NCBI GenBank assembly: GCA_015499985.1
Contig: JAAAUF010000014.1
Location: 53,423 to 117,422, forward strand
From: Haplosporangium gracile
Taxonomy: Eukaryota > Mortierellomycota > Mortierellomycetes > Mortierellales > Mortierellaceae
DNA: 64,000 nt
Reading direction: 5' to 3'
Numbering within the stretch: position 1 is the stretch's first letter; each line of letters opens with the position of its first letter. The notes under the pieces were generated by a model, which saw nothing but the letters and a program-made list of their open reading frames with translations, had not been told where the DNA came from and did no database searches. This document shows, piece after piece, positions 10,558-22,772 of the stretch. Made by a program: the position numbers and the translations under genes.

Positions 10558-13513
10558 CTATGATGATGAAGAGTTGTGGTTGGGGGCAAGATCCGTGTCC
10601 ATGACGGCGTCAGCATCGACTGCTGGCTTGTCCGTCGGTGAAGTAGATCCACCATTCACAGGCTTGGTCTTGTCAACCTGACCTTCTGCTGCTTCCGTCG
10701 TTGTTGCTGTTGTTGCTGTTGTTGCTGCTGTTGCTGGAGGCGAAGGTGTGGACGGTGGTGACGTAGCTGTAGGAGCGGCGTCGGCAGCGTCCCTAGCAGG
10801 GTTCGCCTCCTTCATGTCCTCCTCGTCCTCCTGTGCTCCATTCTCACCCTGAGACGGTTTCGCCTCACCGCCAGCCTCCGCCTGTTCTTGCGTGCCTGCT
10901 TGGCTGGCTGTCTCGGCGTTCTCCTCTGCTGGTGTTTCAGGAACCTTACCTCCATTCTCGCGGACCATTTCCTCAAAAGCCTTATTGTCCTTGATAGCGT
11001 TCACTAATCCATCAAAATCCAGCTTGAGGTTGTCGTAGAGATGAATGTACTGCTGTACTCCGAGCCGAAATGCCCTCCACATCCTTCCCTGGTCCTTCTC
11101 CTTCGCCTCCTCTTCCTTCTGAGCCAGGGCCTCCTTATCCTTGTTCTGAAGTTTTCTCATCATGTCTTCCCGTTTTCTCATACGCCCCATCTCGAAAAGG
11201 TACGAATCCACATCTCGAGGGGGCTTATAGCTTCCGAATCCAGGCTCCTCCCATTCTCGCTCTGCAACCTCACGCCACAGTCCTGTCAAGGACGCACAAC
11301 CGAGTCTTTGCTTCAATGGCGCCATCTTTTGCGACAGACGCTTGCGCTTCTGGCCCGTCTGCTCAACTTGCTCGGCTGTCCATGAAGGCTTCTCAAATGG
11401 TTGACAGCTCTCAGCCTTCCATTGCACCTATATTCACAAATGGTCAGAAAGAATGTTAGTAGCTTCTCTACCTAGAATATAAAAGGATATATTCGCAAAA
11501 GCACGGTAAATAACTTGCCCAGTTCTCGTCATCTTTGAGCACTTCTTCGACCGTGCTCACGAACGAAGAATCGCCAGTCTCGAGTCCAATTGCCTTTAGG
11601 TGCTTGAGGATTGCGGGCCAGGTGGCCTCTGTCCATTCCTGGTCCTTGGTATCCAAGATCCATTGCGATAAAAATGGCCGGTTAGGTGTCGTAATCTTGG
11701 CCTGTGCTTCTCTAGCGGTCAAGTTGTGACTCTGCAAGTACTGGACCATGATCAAGAACTGGACAAGGATGTGTTTCCTGAAATATGGGTCCACAATCTA
11801 TGTAGGCCAAAAGCAAATATGTTTAGTATCTAGTTCATTGTGCAGATGTACAAGCGTACCTTTGCAACAGTTAGTAGCACAAAGGGTTACCTCCAGTTGC
11901 AACAACTTGGGGCTGGTAAGGAATTTTGGAAAGTAGGAGTTTGATGGGCTCGTCCTGTCCTTGTTCGAGCTGTGCTTCTTCTTCTCCGCGCTTTGGCTGG
12001 TTGCTGAGTCGGTAGCTGATTCTGACGGGGGCGCATCTGTTGTAGCGCTGACCGATTCCGTCCTCTGGCCGCGAGATTTCTGCTCTTCTTCCTCAATTGA
12101 CATGAACTTGGCGAGAGTTCTGTCGATGCCTTCCCGAAGCTTGGCCATGTTGTCTGTCGAGTTGATGAGCAAGTTTGGGTTGTGGAAGAATGACTGAAGG
12201 CTCCAGAATTCAGTGTAGAATCGCGACTGTGCTCTGGCAGTCTCCTCTGGCTTATCCTCGTCCATTTGCTCTTTTACGGGTGATCCGGCTTCTATAAAAT
12301 AGAGAGTAGAAGTAGAAGTAACGAGAAATAGGTGTTAAGCCATAGGTTCAGAACTATTGCATTGTTAAAAATATAGTGTGCGATGAATAAAAGTTTGTAC
12401 CTTGGTCAACATCCATGGCCTCACTGGCGGGGACTCGAGAGTCATCTCCCTTCTGAGACTGGGAAGGAGTGGAGACCAGCTCTGGCACAATCATGACATC
12501 GTCACTCTCAACAAGGGTAACATTCTCCGTATTGAATTCTCCCTTGAGGTTGACTCCAGATCGCTCCGTGATGGGAAACACGCTTGACAGAAGCATCAAG
12601 ATACGTCCACACAGGACTGTGTTCTTTGCCTTTGAGAGTCGACGGAGGAGTTCGTTGCAAATTCGAAGAAACGACAATCCCTTTCCTTTGGTGCTAGCGA
12701 TACCCTATTGATTTAAAAAGTCGTACGTCAACGTTTGTAACAAATGATCATCATGTCCCATTTACGACCGGCTGTAAATAAATAACAATAACAATTACAA
12801 AAAATCAACATTTACATACAGAGGTGAAATTATCCACGCGCGATTCCAGATAATAATAGACTTGCTCGCCACACTCGACCGTTTGCATGTCCAAGACTTC
12901 CTCGAGGAGATGGATGGGGGTCAACTGCTCGACGAGTTCGAGTTCCGAGCAGCGCAAAAGAAGATCGAGGCAATAGAAGAGGGTGCCCTTAAGTTTTTCA
13001 ATGTCTGATCCCAGGTCGTTCTAGTGGTTGTGGGTGCCCATCGACAGTACGTTGAGAAGGCGCGCGCGCGCGCGGAAAAGGTGCAGGAGTGTTTGATGGA
13101 GTTCGTTAGCGGCCAATTTTTCGTCGAATATCGATCCAGGGCAAATTTAATGAGGACGATGCGATGCGTGCTGGTGGTGGAGCCTGCCGCGACGACGCCG
13201 ACGACGAAGAGGAAGAGGATGGCCTGTCCTTTTGTGGTTCAGCGATTTATACCTGGATCGAAAAGAGCTTCATCTTGAAGGCACCCTCCAGGAGAGAATG
13301 CCGGTCGAGCACTTTGTATTTGTCAAGTTCGGGCACGAGGATAGACTTGACAGCAGCGTCCAGAGCTGTAATTTGGTTCTTGAACACCTTGTCGTTGTGA
13401 ATGTCGGTTGTTATGCTCGTGTGGTCTTTTGTTTCTGTCAAGATACGGCTGATAGCGTCTGCTGTATTCAGCAGTGGCCCAAATGGGGGCAGACGAAGCG
13501 TTGAGCTTGGCAT
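10558..13513 (-). CDS. THOC1: THO complex subunit 1 (THOC1/Hpr1 family)
   Basis: Nuclear subunit of THO/TREX, which couples transcription to mRNP assembly and mRNA export. The model has six exons: 13513-13253, 13020-12820, 12704-12401, 12291-11891, 11797-11519 and 11427-10558, giving 771 aa. Family landmarks are NELLRRLSKAKNTVLCGRI (about residues 160-180), the ENVTL segment, FYTEFWSLQSFFHNP, the IVDPYFRKHILVQF block, and ENW joined across an intron to VQWKAESC. The start was chosen because MPSSTLRLPPFGPLL begins the conserved N-terminus, whereas the open frame upstream is Thr/Pro low complexity. The last intron (11518-11428) uses a GC donor. The C-terminus (about residues 640-771) is an acidic Ala/Thr/Pro-rich tail instead of the death domain of animal THOC1. 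The gene is divergent to the YTH gene. Family assignment is strong; exon edges are modelled. Confidence 0.92.
13061..13074. repeat. (CG)7 alternating tract in a THOC1 intron
   Basis: Fourteen bases of perfect CG alternation lie inside the first THOC1 intron (13021-13252). The intron is unusually GC-rich compared with others in the window. Such tracts can adopt Z-DNA. Confidence 0.9.
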
Positions 13514-14023
13514 GGATTGTGTGTTTGTCGTGTGTGTCTGTGTGTGTGGGGGGAAGGGGGGGATTATTTGAGTGTGGCGTCCTGTCCTGCGCCGTGGGAA
13601 TGGATCCGAGCTTGGCTGATTGGGGTTGTTATTCGAGTGGTGGTGGCGGTGGCGGCTGATTAGTGTACAAATCCTGAGGCTGGCGATGGTTGTAATATAT
13701 AATGTTCCTGTCCTAAGAAGCGTATGTGTGGGAGAGAGTGCGGGTGTGGTTCGTGTGTGGATGAAGAAAAGAGTAAAGAAGAAACAAGACACGCCGCCTC
13801 TGAATATTTATAGTGAATTTTTGTGGCGTCAAAAATCTCCATGACTGCTTTCGAACTCCACCTGGTTTAAGCAAAAAAAAAAAAAAGGAAACTCGCCAAT
13901 GTCAAGCATCATCCACCCATTCAAAACAGCACCAACACACGCGACAAGACGGTTTCTTGCATTATCAAGGGTGACGTTTTAATAGACACCTCGAATAGGT
14001 AGAGGCTATTCAACACCATAATC
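13514..14023. promoter_or_regulatory. Shared divergent promoter of THOC1 and the YTH gene
   Basis: The two start codons are separated by 510 bp and transcription diverges, so this interval must contain both promoters and both 5' leaders. It contains GT/GGT-rich DNA near THOC1 and an A-run at about 13873-13886. No TATA box is obvious. Confidence 0.6.
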
Positions 14024-17000
14024 ATGGGCAAGGGCAAGGAAGTCATTGTCAGCTGGGACGACTTCGACGACGACGACCTCTTCGATGAAGATCCTATCGA
14101 ACTCAATCAGGGGCAGTCTGCTCCAGCAAAGGATGACGCGACCCCAGCAGCAGCAGAAGCAGCAGCAGCAACAGCAGCCCCTGCGCGTATCTTTCAGAAA
14201 CCTAAGCCCGCCATTCTAACTCCCATGAATGAGGTCCACCTTGCCACGCAGGACCTACGGAACGAGATCAACCAATTGAGCACCAGCAGCAACGATATCA
14301 ATACCCTTGGGCAACTCCAGCCTACTTCACGAACAAGCGCAGGTATCAACCATCATGCCGATAACGACTGGAAGAGCGAAAGCGATTGGAGGAACGATCG
14401 CAAAGGGGCTTCAAAACCGACGCTATCTGTTAAAGAGGACTTGCGGGATGCCATTACAACCATGACGCGGCAAATGAGGGATCTCGAATCTCCAGGGACT
14501 CGCGCAACCGAGTCTGTCAGGACACCTCTGTCTCGTCCGTTGGAATCCGGTATCACTTTGGTGGCGATTCGGACCAGCTCGGATCCCAAGCCAGCATCAT
14601 CTTCAGGCAGACCATCCGCTTCGGACGTTATTGCGGTACCACCAAAACGGGACAGTTTTCGGCCGAAGAGTCGCTCCAGGAGTCGCTCAAGAGGCAGGGA
14701 GCCTAGTCGTCGCAAAAATTCCAGGAGTCGGTCAAGGGGGAGGTCGTGGAGTCGGTCGAGAATACGGTCATGGAGTCGATCTAGGGGTAGAGCAAGAAGT
14801 CGGTCTAGGGATCGTTCAAGAGAGAGGGACACGCCTTGGCGTTATAGGAGTAGGTCAAGAGGAAGGAGTAGAAGCAGAGACAGACGGAGGAGTAGAGAGC
14901 GCAGTAGGAGCAGAGACGGGCATAAGAGCAGAGAGTGGAGCAGAGCTAAGGACAAGGACAAGGACAAGGACAAGGACGGAGACAAGGATAGGGACAATAA
15001 CAGGGATAGGGACAGGAATAAAGACGTAAACAGATGGAGGACCCCAAGTAGAAGTAGGAGTACAGACAAGTATAGGCCCAGGGGCAGGAGTCGAACCAGG
15101 AGCACGCTGCAGACCAAGGCGGAGGAAAAACCTAGCAGCAGGACGAACAGTGTGTCGAGAGAAGCCAAATCGGTGATCACATCAGCATCATCAAGTGCGC
15201 ATCGGACTGCTCAAATATCAACCGTCGCTACGGCCACCACAACATCACCCTCTTCTCCGGGTCTCTCGACTCCTTTATCCACTCTGCGTTCCCCTGTCGA
15301 CCAACCCAACACTCCCTCCTCTTCGCTACCAAACACTGTACGCAACAACCCTGTAACACTATCACAAACGACCCCCCTCAGTAACATGGAAACACTAATA
15401 GGCTCTTTGGACTTGACTCGACCAGCCACGCTCGACACTACTACCATCTCTTCCGCCTCTTCACTTGTCGCCGAACCAACTCAAACTACCAATTTCAACA
15501 TCGCGAGCGAGCTTGAAGATTCCATAACAACGATCAAGATCAAGGTAGAGCCAGAAGACCCTTCTACTCTGGCACAAGCAGCAGAAGCACCATCACCAGA
15601 AGTGGTTGTAAAACAAGAGCCAGTAAGCTCGGATGAAGCCACCAAAATTCTGCGTGAGGCATCTCAACGTACAACAACAAGCAAACCAGGGCTACCCGAC
15701 TCCATGGAGACCGAAGTAGGAGCGCAGGATGTTCACTACTTTGTCATACGTGTCAGTGACGAGGTTGACTTTAACGATGCTCGGAAAAGTGTAAGTCCCA
15801 TAAAACAGGCTTTTTCAGCGGCTGCGGGACCAGCAGTGACATGGCCTCCTATTTAACCTTGCTGTTCCTTTTTCTTCGTCATTTAGAACGTATGGAACAC
15901 AAACCCTATGTATGACAAGGCGTTGCGAGAACTCTACAGTGTACGTCGCTCGTGTATATACTTGCAGATCACTTGGAATACGCGAAAAGCAGTGTCCATT
16001 TCAAGCCTTGTAATTAATGAATATACTCCGCATCTCTTTATGATATTTATTAGCCAACTTCAAAAGTGTTCTTGATCTTCACCGTGTTCATGAGCAGCGA
16101 GTTCTGTGGGATCGCCAAGATGGCATCGGAGATGATGTGGGTGGGTGAGCGGACCATCTTTGACAAGTCAAACTTAAGACAAAAGTTCAAGCTCCAGTGG
16201 GTCGCTTGGTATGCTTTTCTTCCATTCATGCACGTGTGCTAATATAACTTTTTTTCCAACAAAAAAACTTGTCTAACCCTTTCTTTTTTACCACATTTTA
16301 TATTGATAGCTCGCGTGTTTCGTATGACAGCGTCAAGGAGGTGACACACGAGCCAGTCTACAAAATCATTCGCAAGAACGGACATGAGCTTACTCAGGAT
16401 ATGGGAAGCGCCATCCACAAATTGCTTGTTGAGAATCAGCCGGAAGAGGAACCGTAAGTTTACATTTATAGTTTCTTCCCGCGTCTTATAAGAGAAGTCT
16501 AACGGTATGACATCTAACTGCATCTTATTTTGTGTTAGGCAACCGACCCTGGCTTTACAGCAGGCGGAGAGCAGTGCACTTGATATTACTTCCACGAGTT
16601 TCAGTCAGCATATGCTTATGAGTGAAAGCGCCGATGCCCAGGAAGGTTCGACACTGCATCTCAACTCACTGTTTAGAGACTCTTTTGACATGGCCGTTGA
16701 TCTGCCAGGGCCTGCGACGGTTGATTTTCAGGACAAGGACAAGGATGAAGACGAGGACGATGTCGACTATGACGATGATGGGTAAACTCACTCTGCAGTC
16801 TTATGACTTTTCTGATGGTAATCGCGTATCCATGCATTGATTGAAGTATGAGAAGCAGCTAACATGCATATGATTTGTCATTTTTGCGAACGTAGCACTT
16901 CCATGGACCTGGACTCGAATTCGCATACGGCTGACGATTTGATAGAGTTCCCATCCCCAAAGGCCACCCTTCCGCGCAGCCCTCGTGCTCTCAAGAGATC

Positions 17001-18039
17001 AATCTCTGCAGACGAAAACGCCGACCTATCTGTGGAGCTTGCACTTGCCAATGAAGAACGGGAACATTCAATCAGGGGCCATTCAATGGAATCAGCATCT
17101 ATCGAACGCCTGGAGCAGAAGCCAGAAGAAAGAGAAGAATCGAAAAAGGAAGTGGGAGTGAAAGAGGAAGATAAGGAGATGGAAATGGGAGAGACTGTTT
17201 TCCGTCGGGATGCTTCTCCGATACGTGCAAGATCACCTAGGAAACGCGATTCACCTCCACCTTCACTTCCTTTAAGGCGTTGGTCGCCTTCGAGACGTCG
17301 ATCGCCTCCACCTCCTCGAAGGAGATCACCACCACCATCATCATCACGGAATCGATCTCTCCCACCACCTCGAAGGAACCGATCACCTCCCCCGCACCGT
17401 CGAAGATCGCCCCCACCGCCGCGGCGTAAATCTCCACCACCACCATCGTATTATCACCAAACACCGTCATACGATCGATCGAGATCTGCAACCTCCACCT
17501 CTAACTACTATGGTTTCAGGTCTCCACCACCGTTCCCTCAACGATCCAAGGACCCTCGAGATCGATCCGCGTCGACACATATCTTTCATTCAGGAACCGG
17601 ACCTAATTATCAACGCGATCGGTTCAGTAATGCCCCTATGGACCCACGTCTCTCTGGGAACCGGAGTGCTAGTAGTAATGTCGTTCCCCAGAAGCGGCCC
17701 TATGATGAAACGAGCGGATCGATGGAAGATAATAAGGATGGTATTCTGGCAAACGCAGTGGACCTTCCGGCTTCGGTGTTCCCTCTGGCGGACGATGACG
17801 AAGATGGTATAGGCGACCATTTTGCCCCGCCACTGCAGTCAGTAGATCCCTCAGCTGGAGCATCATCGTCATCGTCGTCATATACAGCGCTGGGAGGCCC
17901 TTCTTCGTCCACCTCGACGGTTGCTCCTGTGGATCCTCCTCCACAGATCACGAGTATCACGCTTGTCCCTGCAGGGATGTCCAAGTCTCGGCGCAAGAAG
18001 ATGCGAAAGGAGGCCTATGCCAAACCTCTAGACTTTTAG
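14024..18039 (+). CDS. YTHDC1: YTHDC1-like nuclear m6A reader with RS domains
   Basis: Six exons (14024-15790, 15887-15940, 16054-16208, 16310-16453, 16539-16781, 16896-18039) give 1168 aa. Residues about 570-705 form a YTH domain, which binds N6-methyladenosine in RNA. It opens with VHYFVIRVSDEVDF and includes NVWNTNP, KVFLIFTVFMSSEFCGIAKM and FKLQWVACSRV. The expected cage residues are present: Trp592 (NVW), Trp636 (MMWV) and a Leu near 648 where YTHDC1 has Leu439. A long arginine-serine region occupies about 211-365, followed by a DKDKDKD/DRDRDRN charged segment. A second RS/proline-rich region lies at about 895-1010. Two SUMO-consensus motifs (IKVE, VKQE) precede the YTH domain. The three introns inside the YTH domain make it invisible to single-ORF searches. 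A nuclear role in splicing or export is inferred from the RS domains and YTHDC1 likeness. It converges on BCP1, with 155 bp between the stop codons. Confidence 0.93.
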
Positions 18040-18194
18040 AGCTTGCTTCTTTTGCGATACATTGTAATGCAATCCATTATCCACTTGCACAAAGAAACAT
18101 TACTTTGCTTGTGTTTGTAATTAACGAAATGTGCAAGTAAAAGTCTGTCTATGTGTGATGATATTTATCGTAACAGGGTGAACGAACGAACGAT

Positions 18195-19616
18195 CTACCA
18201 CTGAGAGTTGTTGGTCATCAATTGGACGACCTCGGGGATCTTGGTCTTGTGGATGAGCATCATGCGGCGGGCGGGGGCAATTCCATAATCCTCAAACGTG
18301 TTCTTGGACTCTGCAACCGTCGGTGGTGTCGTCAACTTGAAGTCCTGTGTAAACTCGGCAAACTGCTGCAGCATCTCTTCCTCTGGGTGGAAAAAGAATG
18401 TCGTCGGCTCCGCCTATTATTTTCCATATACAAACATTTGTGTACAGATCAGAAAAGGAAACAAAGTATAAATCGCTATGTTTGAGTATTGAGGCAACAG
18501 CGAGGAGAGTAGCGGCGAACAAAATTTCGGTCGATGATAAAAGGAAAGATCTGGCTTACGGTCTTGGTCTTCTTCTTGGTGGGCTTGGGAGCCTCGTCAT
18601 CCAAATCGATCTTGGGAGCTACTTCGTGGTATGTAGGTGCCATCAACAAATAGTACTCAAAGTTGAACGGCAATCCCTAAATAAGTTTTATCAGCAGCAA
18701 AGAGTTCAAGAGATTAGCGACTGACTACATGGCATCACCACACTACCCTTATAGTGCAAACAATGCGTTCTCCTACTTACCTCGTCAACGGCCCACTTGA
18801 CCTCCTCAAGTAACATCCTCCACATAGGAGGCGCAGTCTCAACTGGCATATTAATAAACCTCTCACTCAAAATTAACCCAACCTCCTTCTTGGACTCGGC
18901 CCCCAAAAGCTCCTTCAACTTGATATGCAATCCCTCATTCTGCTTCGATTTCGTAAACACGTAATCCCGAATCTGAGTCATTGCCTGGCTTGGCTTCTGT
19001 GTTACTGCCGTTGCTGATCCTTGTGATTCTGCTGGCGCGGGTGTGGGGTGGATATGGTGAAGATGCTGGTTCATGTTGAGGACGGTAAGGAGGGAGTAAG
19101 GATCCGACTCGACGCCATTAACCTTGATGGTCGTGCCGACGTTGGATTGGGCGACGATCAGGTCGGAGAGTTCGGAGAGGGCGAAGAGGATGGCGTCGCT
19201 AGCAAAGTATTGGTTGAGGAGGTTCTTGATCGCATGAAAGTCCATCTCCTTTGGGTCAAAGAACTCAAAATCCACATTAATGATATCCTGCAACAAAAGA
19301 TTGAGAAACACAAAAAAAATAAAAAATGTTAGGACACAAGAAACATTGGTTTTTGTATTGTTGTGGGTTACGTGTAGGTGTATATCTTTGTCCGTCTGCT
19401 CAGCTTGAGCGCAAGTAGGCGTTCTTTAACGGCTGCCTGGCTCAAAAAATTTCCTAGCAGCGTTTGTTGCCTGTCCTGAAAAAGGATAGCCATGTAAAAG
19501 ATCAATACGTCGATGGAAGTTACCTCGCCATCAGAACCGGAATCATCATCCTCCTCGTGACTGACCATCTCGACATCCTCGGGGTCGTGTTTCTCAGTTG
19601 CCTTTCTCTTGCTCAT
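18195..19616 (-). CDS. BCP1: Bcp1/BCCIP family protein
   Basis: Four exons (19616-19524, 19287-18781, 18676-18560, 18413-18195) give 311 aa. In yeast, Bcp1 is a nuclear chaperone and export factor (Rpl23 chaperone, Mss4 export); the animal homologue BCCIP binds BRCA2 and p21. Family signatures are DIINVDFEFFDPKEMDFHAI after an acidic N-terminus (MSKRKATEKHDPEDVEM), SERFINMPVETAPPMWRML, GLPFNFEYYLLMAPTYHEVA, and the C-terminal FFFHPEEEMLQQFAEF plus RRMMLIHKTKIPEVV. The Met of MSKRK is preferred because the upstream in-frame codons are Thr/Ile low complexity. Length fits the family (about 280-315 aa). The gene lies 116 bp downstream of the BCKDK-like gene on the same strand. Confidence 0.92.
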
Positions 19617-19732
19617 GGTGATGGTGATGGTCGTCGTGCTTGTTGTAAAGTTAGGAATGTAAAAAAAAGAAAAGAAAAGGCTCAAAAGTAGTCACGATAA
19701 ACACCTTTTTTTTTTATTACAAGGACGCTCAA

Positions 19733-21889
19733 TTAAATCTGAAGATCGTCCAGCGACTCATCGATCTGCTTGAGTTTAAGAAAGACATCACAGCCGTATC
19801 CTTGAAGCGAGATCAAGTGCATATCCCCGCCAAAATACTGCGCGTAAATCCTCGTTAATGGCAGTCTATAAGTTAAAGACGAAAGCTCAAATGTCAGATC
19901 GAAACTGTACAAGCCAAAAAGTGCAACTAAGAACATAGTTGGAGAGGTACGTACCCAAAACCAAGACCCGCAATAGGTCCTCCCAAACCAGCCTGCATGG
20001 CCAGCCGACTGACTCCCTTAAAAATACTGTCAACGCCATAGGGCGAGTCGTCTGACGACGAACCCTCGGACAAGGAGTCATTCTCGTTCTTAACTGTGGT
20101 GAACGAATAATCAAAGATTGCATCAAAGTCCTCCCGCGAGATGCCTCCACCATGGTCTCGGATTCGGATCGTCACCTCATGCTCTCCCTGAGCAATCGTT
20201 ACCTCCACAGGTGGGTGGCCAAATTCGTTCGCCCGTTTAGTCACATCCTGCTCGTCATCCTGGTTCACAATCACTACACTGTTTCCTGACTCTCGATTCG
20301 CGGGAGAATAGTGTCTGTCAGGTCCGTTTCCGTGAGGGTTCAGAGCCGACCGTCCCATCTTTTGCGAATGCTCCACAGTCGCACGGACTGCATTCTTGAG
20401 CAACTCGCAAAGAATGTATTCCAGATGGACGGGAACATATGTGAATGTGGTGTCGGTCTGTCCATTGATCACAACCTCAGGACTTGATCCGTAGTTAACA
20501 TCGCACAATTCTTGGACAAACGAGGCACACGTCTTGATCAAGTCCGCTGGGCGAAGCTCCGTATGGACCACGCCGACAATATCATCGTGTAAAGTCTCCA
20601 CACTGGATCTCTCATGCTCGTGTCTCTGTTCTCTCAACGATATTGCCTGTTCGGCAATCAAACGAATTCCAATACGCGCCCGGATCATGTCGTCCAAAAA
20701 TCGTTTGATGTCCTCCTTGGCCATGTATTTTTTGCACTCCAAAAATCCTATGAAATGAAAAAATTGCGATTTTGTTAGTCGGATTTTTCATGGAGAAAGC
20801 CGAAGGTTGCATGGCGGACACGAACATTCGAGACGCTAACCTTGGGAGAGCATGGGGATGACATCTGCGTGAGACTCGACAAGTCCCTTCAAAAGCGCAG
20901 CAAATCGATCCAGATCGTCTTTATCCCGAATCTCCTCGGGGCTTGCCGTGATTGATTGGAAAGAGTCATAGTAGAGTTTGTAGACTCGCTTGATATAAGG
21001 GTTGGTGCCGACGATAAAGGGCAGCTTCTGAGTCGCCTTGATCAGCCTTGCCAATCGAACGGGCAATTCCTTGCGTGCATAGCGTGCCACATCCAGATTG
21101 ATTGCAAGATCTCCGGCGGCGACGCCTTGCTGGTGTTGATCATGACTCGAGGAACCTGATCGTCCAAGACCCAGGAGAGTCTTCAATGTCACTGTCTGGA
21201 TTTCCTGGTTGGCATACTATCGGTCATATATGCGTATGTGGTTCGAAATTGTTGTTAGTTGTCGTTCGGTTAGCGCAAAAAGGCTGAAGAGTAAGTAAGC
21301 GACAAGCGTCGTTATCTAGAGCTGTTTGATCCACAACTAACGGGGAAAAAATGTTAGGATCCACACAACATACCTGAGTCACTTTATCGTCATAAAACGA
21401 GACGACGTCTTCAACTTCCTTTTGTTCAGAATTGGTGAAGAATCCTCTCTTGGTTGCAGTGGCAGTCACCAGGCTGGATCCTGTAGATCTGAGGGCCATA
21501 TTTGTTACCACTGAGGACGACTGTACTAATGTGCTGTTGCTCCATGATGGTCTTGCAGTGATAAGAGGAGGAGTAGTGTTCCGCCCTGTGAGTCTTAAAC
21601 CCATGGTCGGAGCTTGGAAGGAAAGACTGCGTTTTGAGCTTTGTGCGTAGATGTTGCTGTTGCTGGAGGAAAGGGCAAGGTGGTGGCGGGCATTGCTGGA
21701 ACGGTTGGGCAAGAAGGAAGTAGTAATACGGGAAGAAGCAAGACTGATAGGACCGTTATTAATGATATTCTTATTCGGAGAAGTAGTGGTGGTGAGTGAT
21801 CGTAAGGCTGTGACACCATGAGGATGGCGCCAGAAGGGGGAGGGTGAGCAGCATCTTGCCCTTGGAGCCATGGCCAGTCGAGAAGCCAT
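19733..21889 (-). CDS. BCKDK: Mitochondrial branched-chain ketoacid/pyruvate dehydrogenase kinase-like protein
   Basis: Four exons (21889-21374, 21216-20841, 20747-19955, 19865-19733) give 605 aa. This GHKL-fold kinase family phosphorylates and inactivates the E1 subunit of mitochondrial 2-oxoacid dehydrogenases. The arginine-rich N-terminus (MASRLAMAPRARCCSP) suits mitochondrial import. The helical domain contains ELPVRLARLIKATQKLPFIV and DDMIRARIGIRLIAEQ. ATP-site motifs are the N box ELLKNAVRA (about 412), DHGGGI (about 495) and GLGFG (about 558). The helical domain resembles BCKDK more than PDK, so branched-chain substrate specificity is the better guess. Oddities are an N-terminal extension (about 170 residues before the conserved part) and a roughly 55-residue low-complexity insertion after the N box. 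Animal BCKDK is about 410 aa. Confidence 0.9.
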
Positions 21890-22772
21890 TGTGTTGATGA
21901 TGCTGTCAAAGAGGAATGGAGGGAGAGTTGATAGGGAAGATGAAGGTTGTTGTTGTTGTTTGAAAAACTGATTTCGGAGAGAGAGTACCACAGGAGTAAT
22001 AAAATAAAAAAAAATGAGGAATAAAAAGGAGGTGAAAGTGGGCCTTGTGAGTGTGCGATGTCGCTGGGGCGTGGGAAACCTGTGATAAAAGGCAGTGAGA
22101 AGGGAAGAGAGAGGTGTGTGAGAGGTGCGAAAGAAGAGAAGACAAAGGAGTACCAAGGGAACGATGGAAACAATTGATGGGCACTGAAAAGAAATAAGGA
22201 AGAAAAAAAGACGCGGGAAGAGGGGCGGGGAATGAAGGACAAGAAGAGAAAGAAAAGGAAGAAGAGAAAGGAAAGGAAGAAGGGAAAGAAAAGAAAAACA
22301 AAAAAAAAAAACAAAGTGATAATGAAGGAAAAGGTTAAAAACAAGGCAGACCGTTCGCGGAGCGGCCAAAAAGTGGATCTCCCACTCGCATTCGCAACGG
22401 ACAACAGACACTCGACTCACACGGGCAATAGGAAAAAAGAATTCCGGGGTCCTGTCGATCCAGGCCAAATGCATCTTTTTTCTGTCTTATTTTTGTTTCT
22501 GGTGGCACAACATACAAAATCTCACATGGTACATAGTACATGTGGGAATAGAAATAAACAAGTTCTTTTTTTTTTATTATTATTATTATGAACAGAAAAA
22601 TTAAAGGTAGTATGTGTGGAATATCGCGCCTTCTATTTTTTGATGGGTGCGGAGGTGGGTTGTTTTTTTTTTTACATGGTAGGAAGGCGAGAGGAGAAGA
22701 GAGTAGACTGTGGCAACGGGGAATAGATTAAAAGGGAGTAACAAGGAAAGAGTGAGATAATGAAAACAGAGC
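21890..22772. promoter_or_regulatory. Intergenic region upstream of the BCKDK-like gene
   Basis: This 883-bp stretch lies between the BCKDK-like start and the stop of the TBC gene. A strong purine block on the plus strand (about 22190-22320) is a CT tract on the sense strand of the kinase gene and probably lies in its promoter or leader. Open frames here are Phe/Ser-rich artefacts of that tract. An AT-rich stretch (about 22560-22680) may belong to the TBC gene's 3' region. Confidence 0.5.

Noticed and set aside
14353..15180. Long antisense ORFs opposite the YTH gene
   Set aside because: They are Leu/Ser-rich shadows of the RS repeats on the real coding strand.
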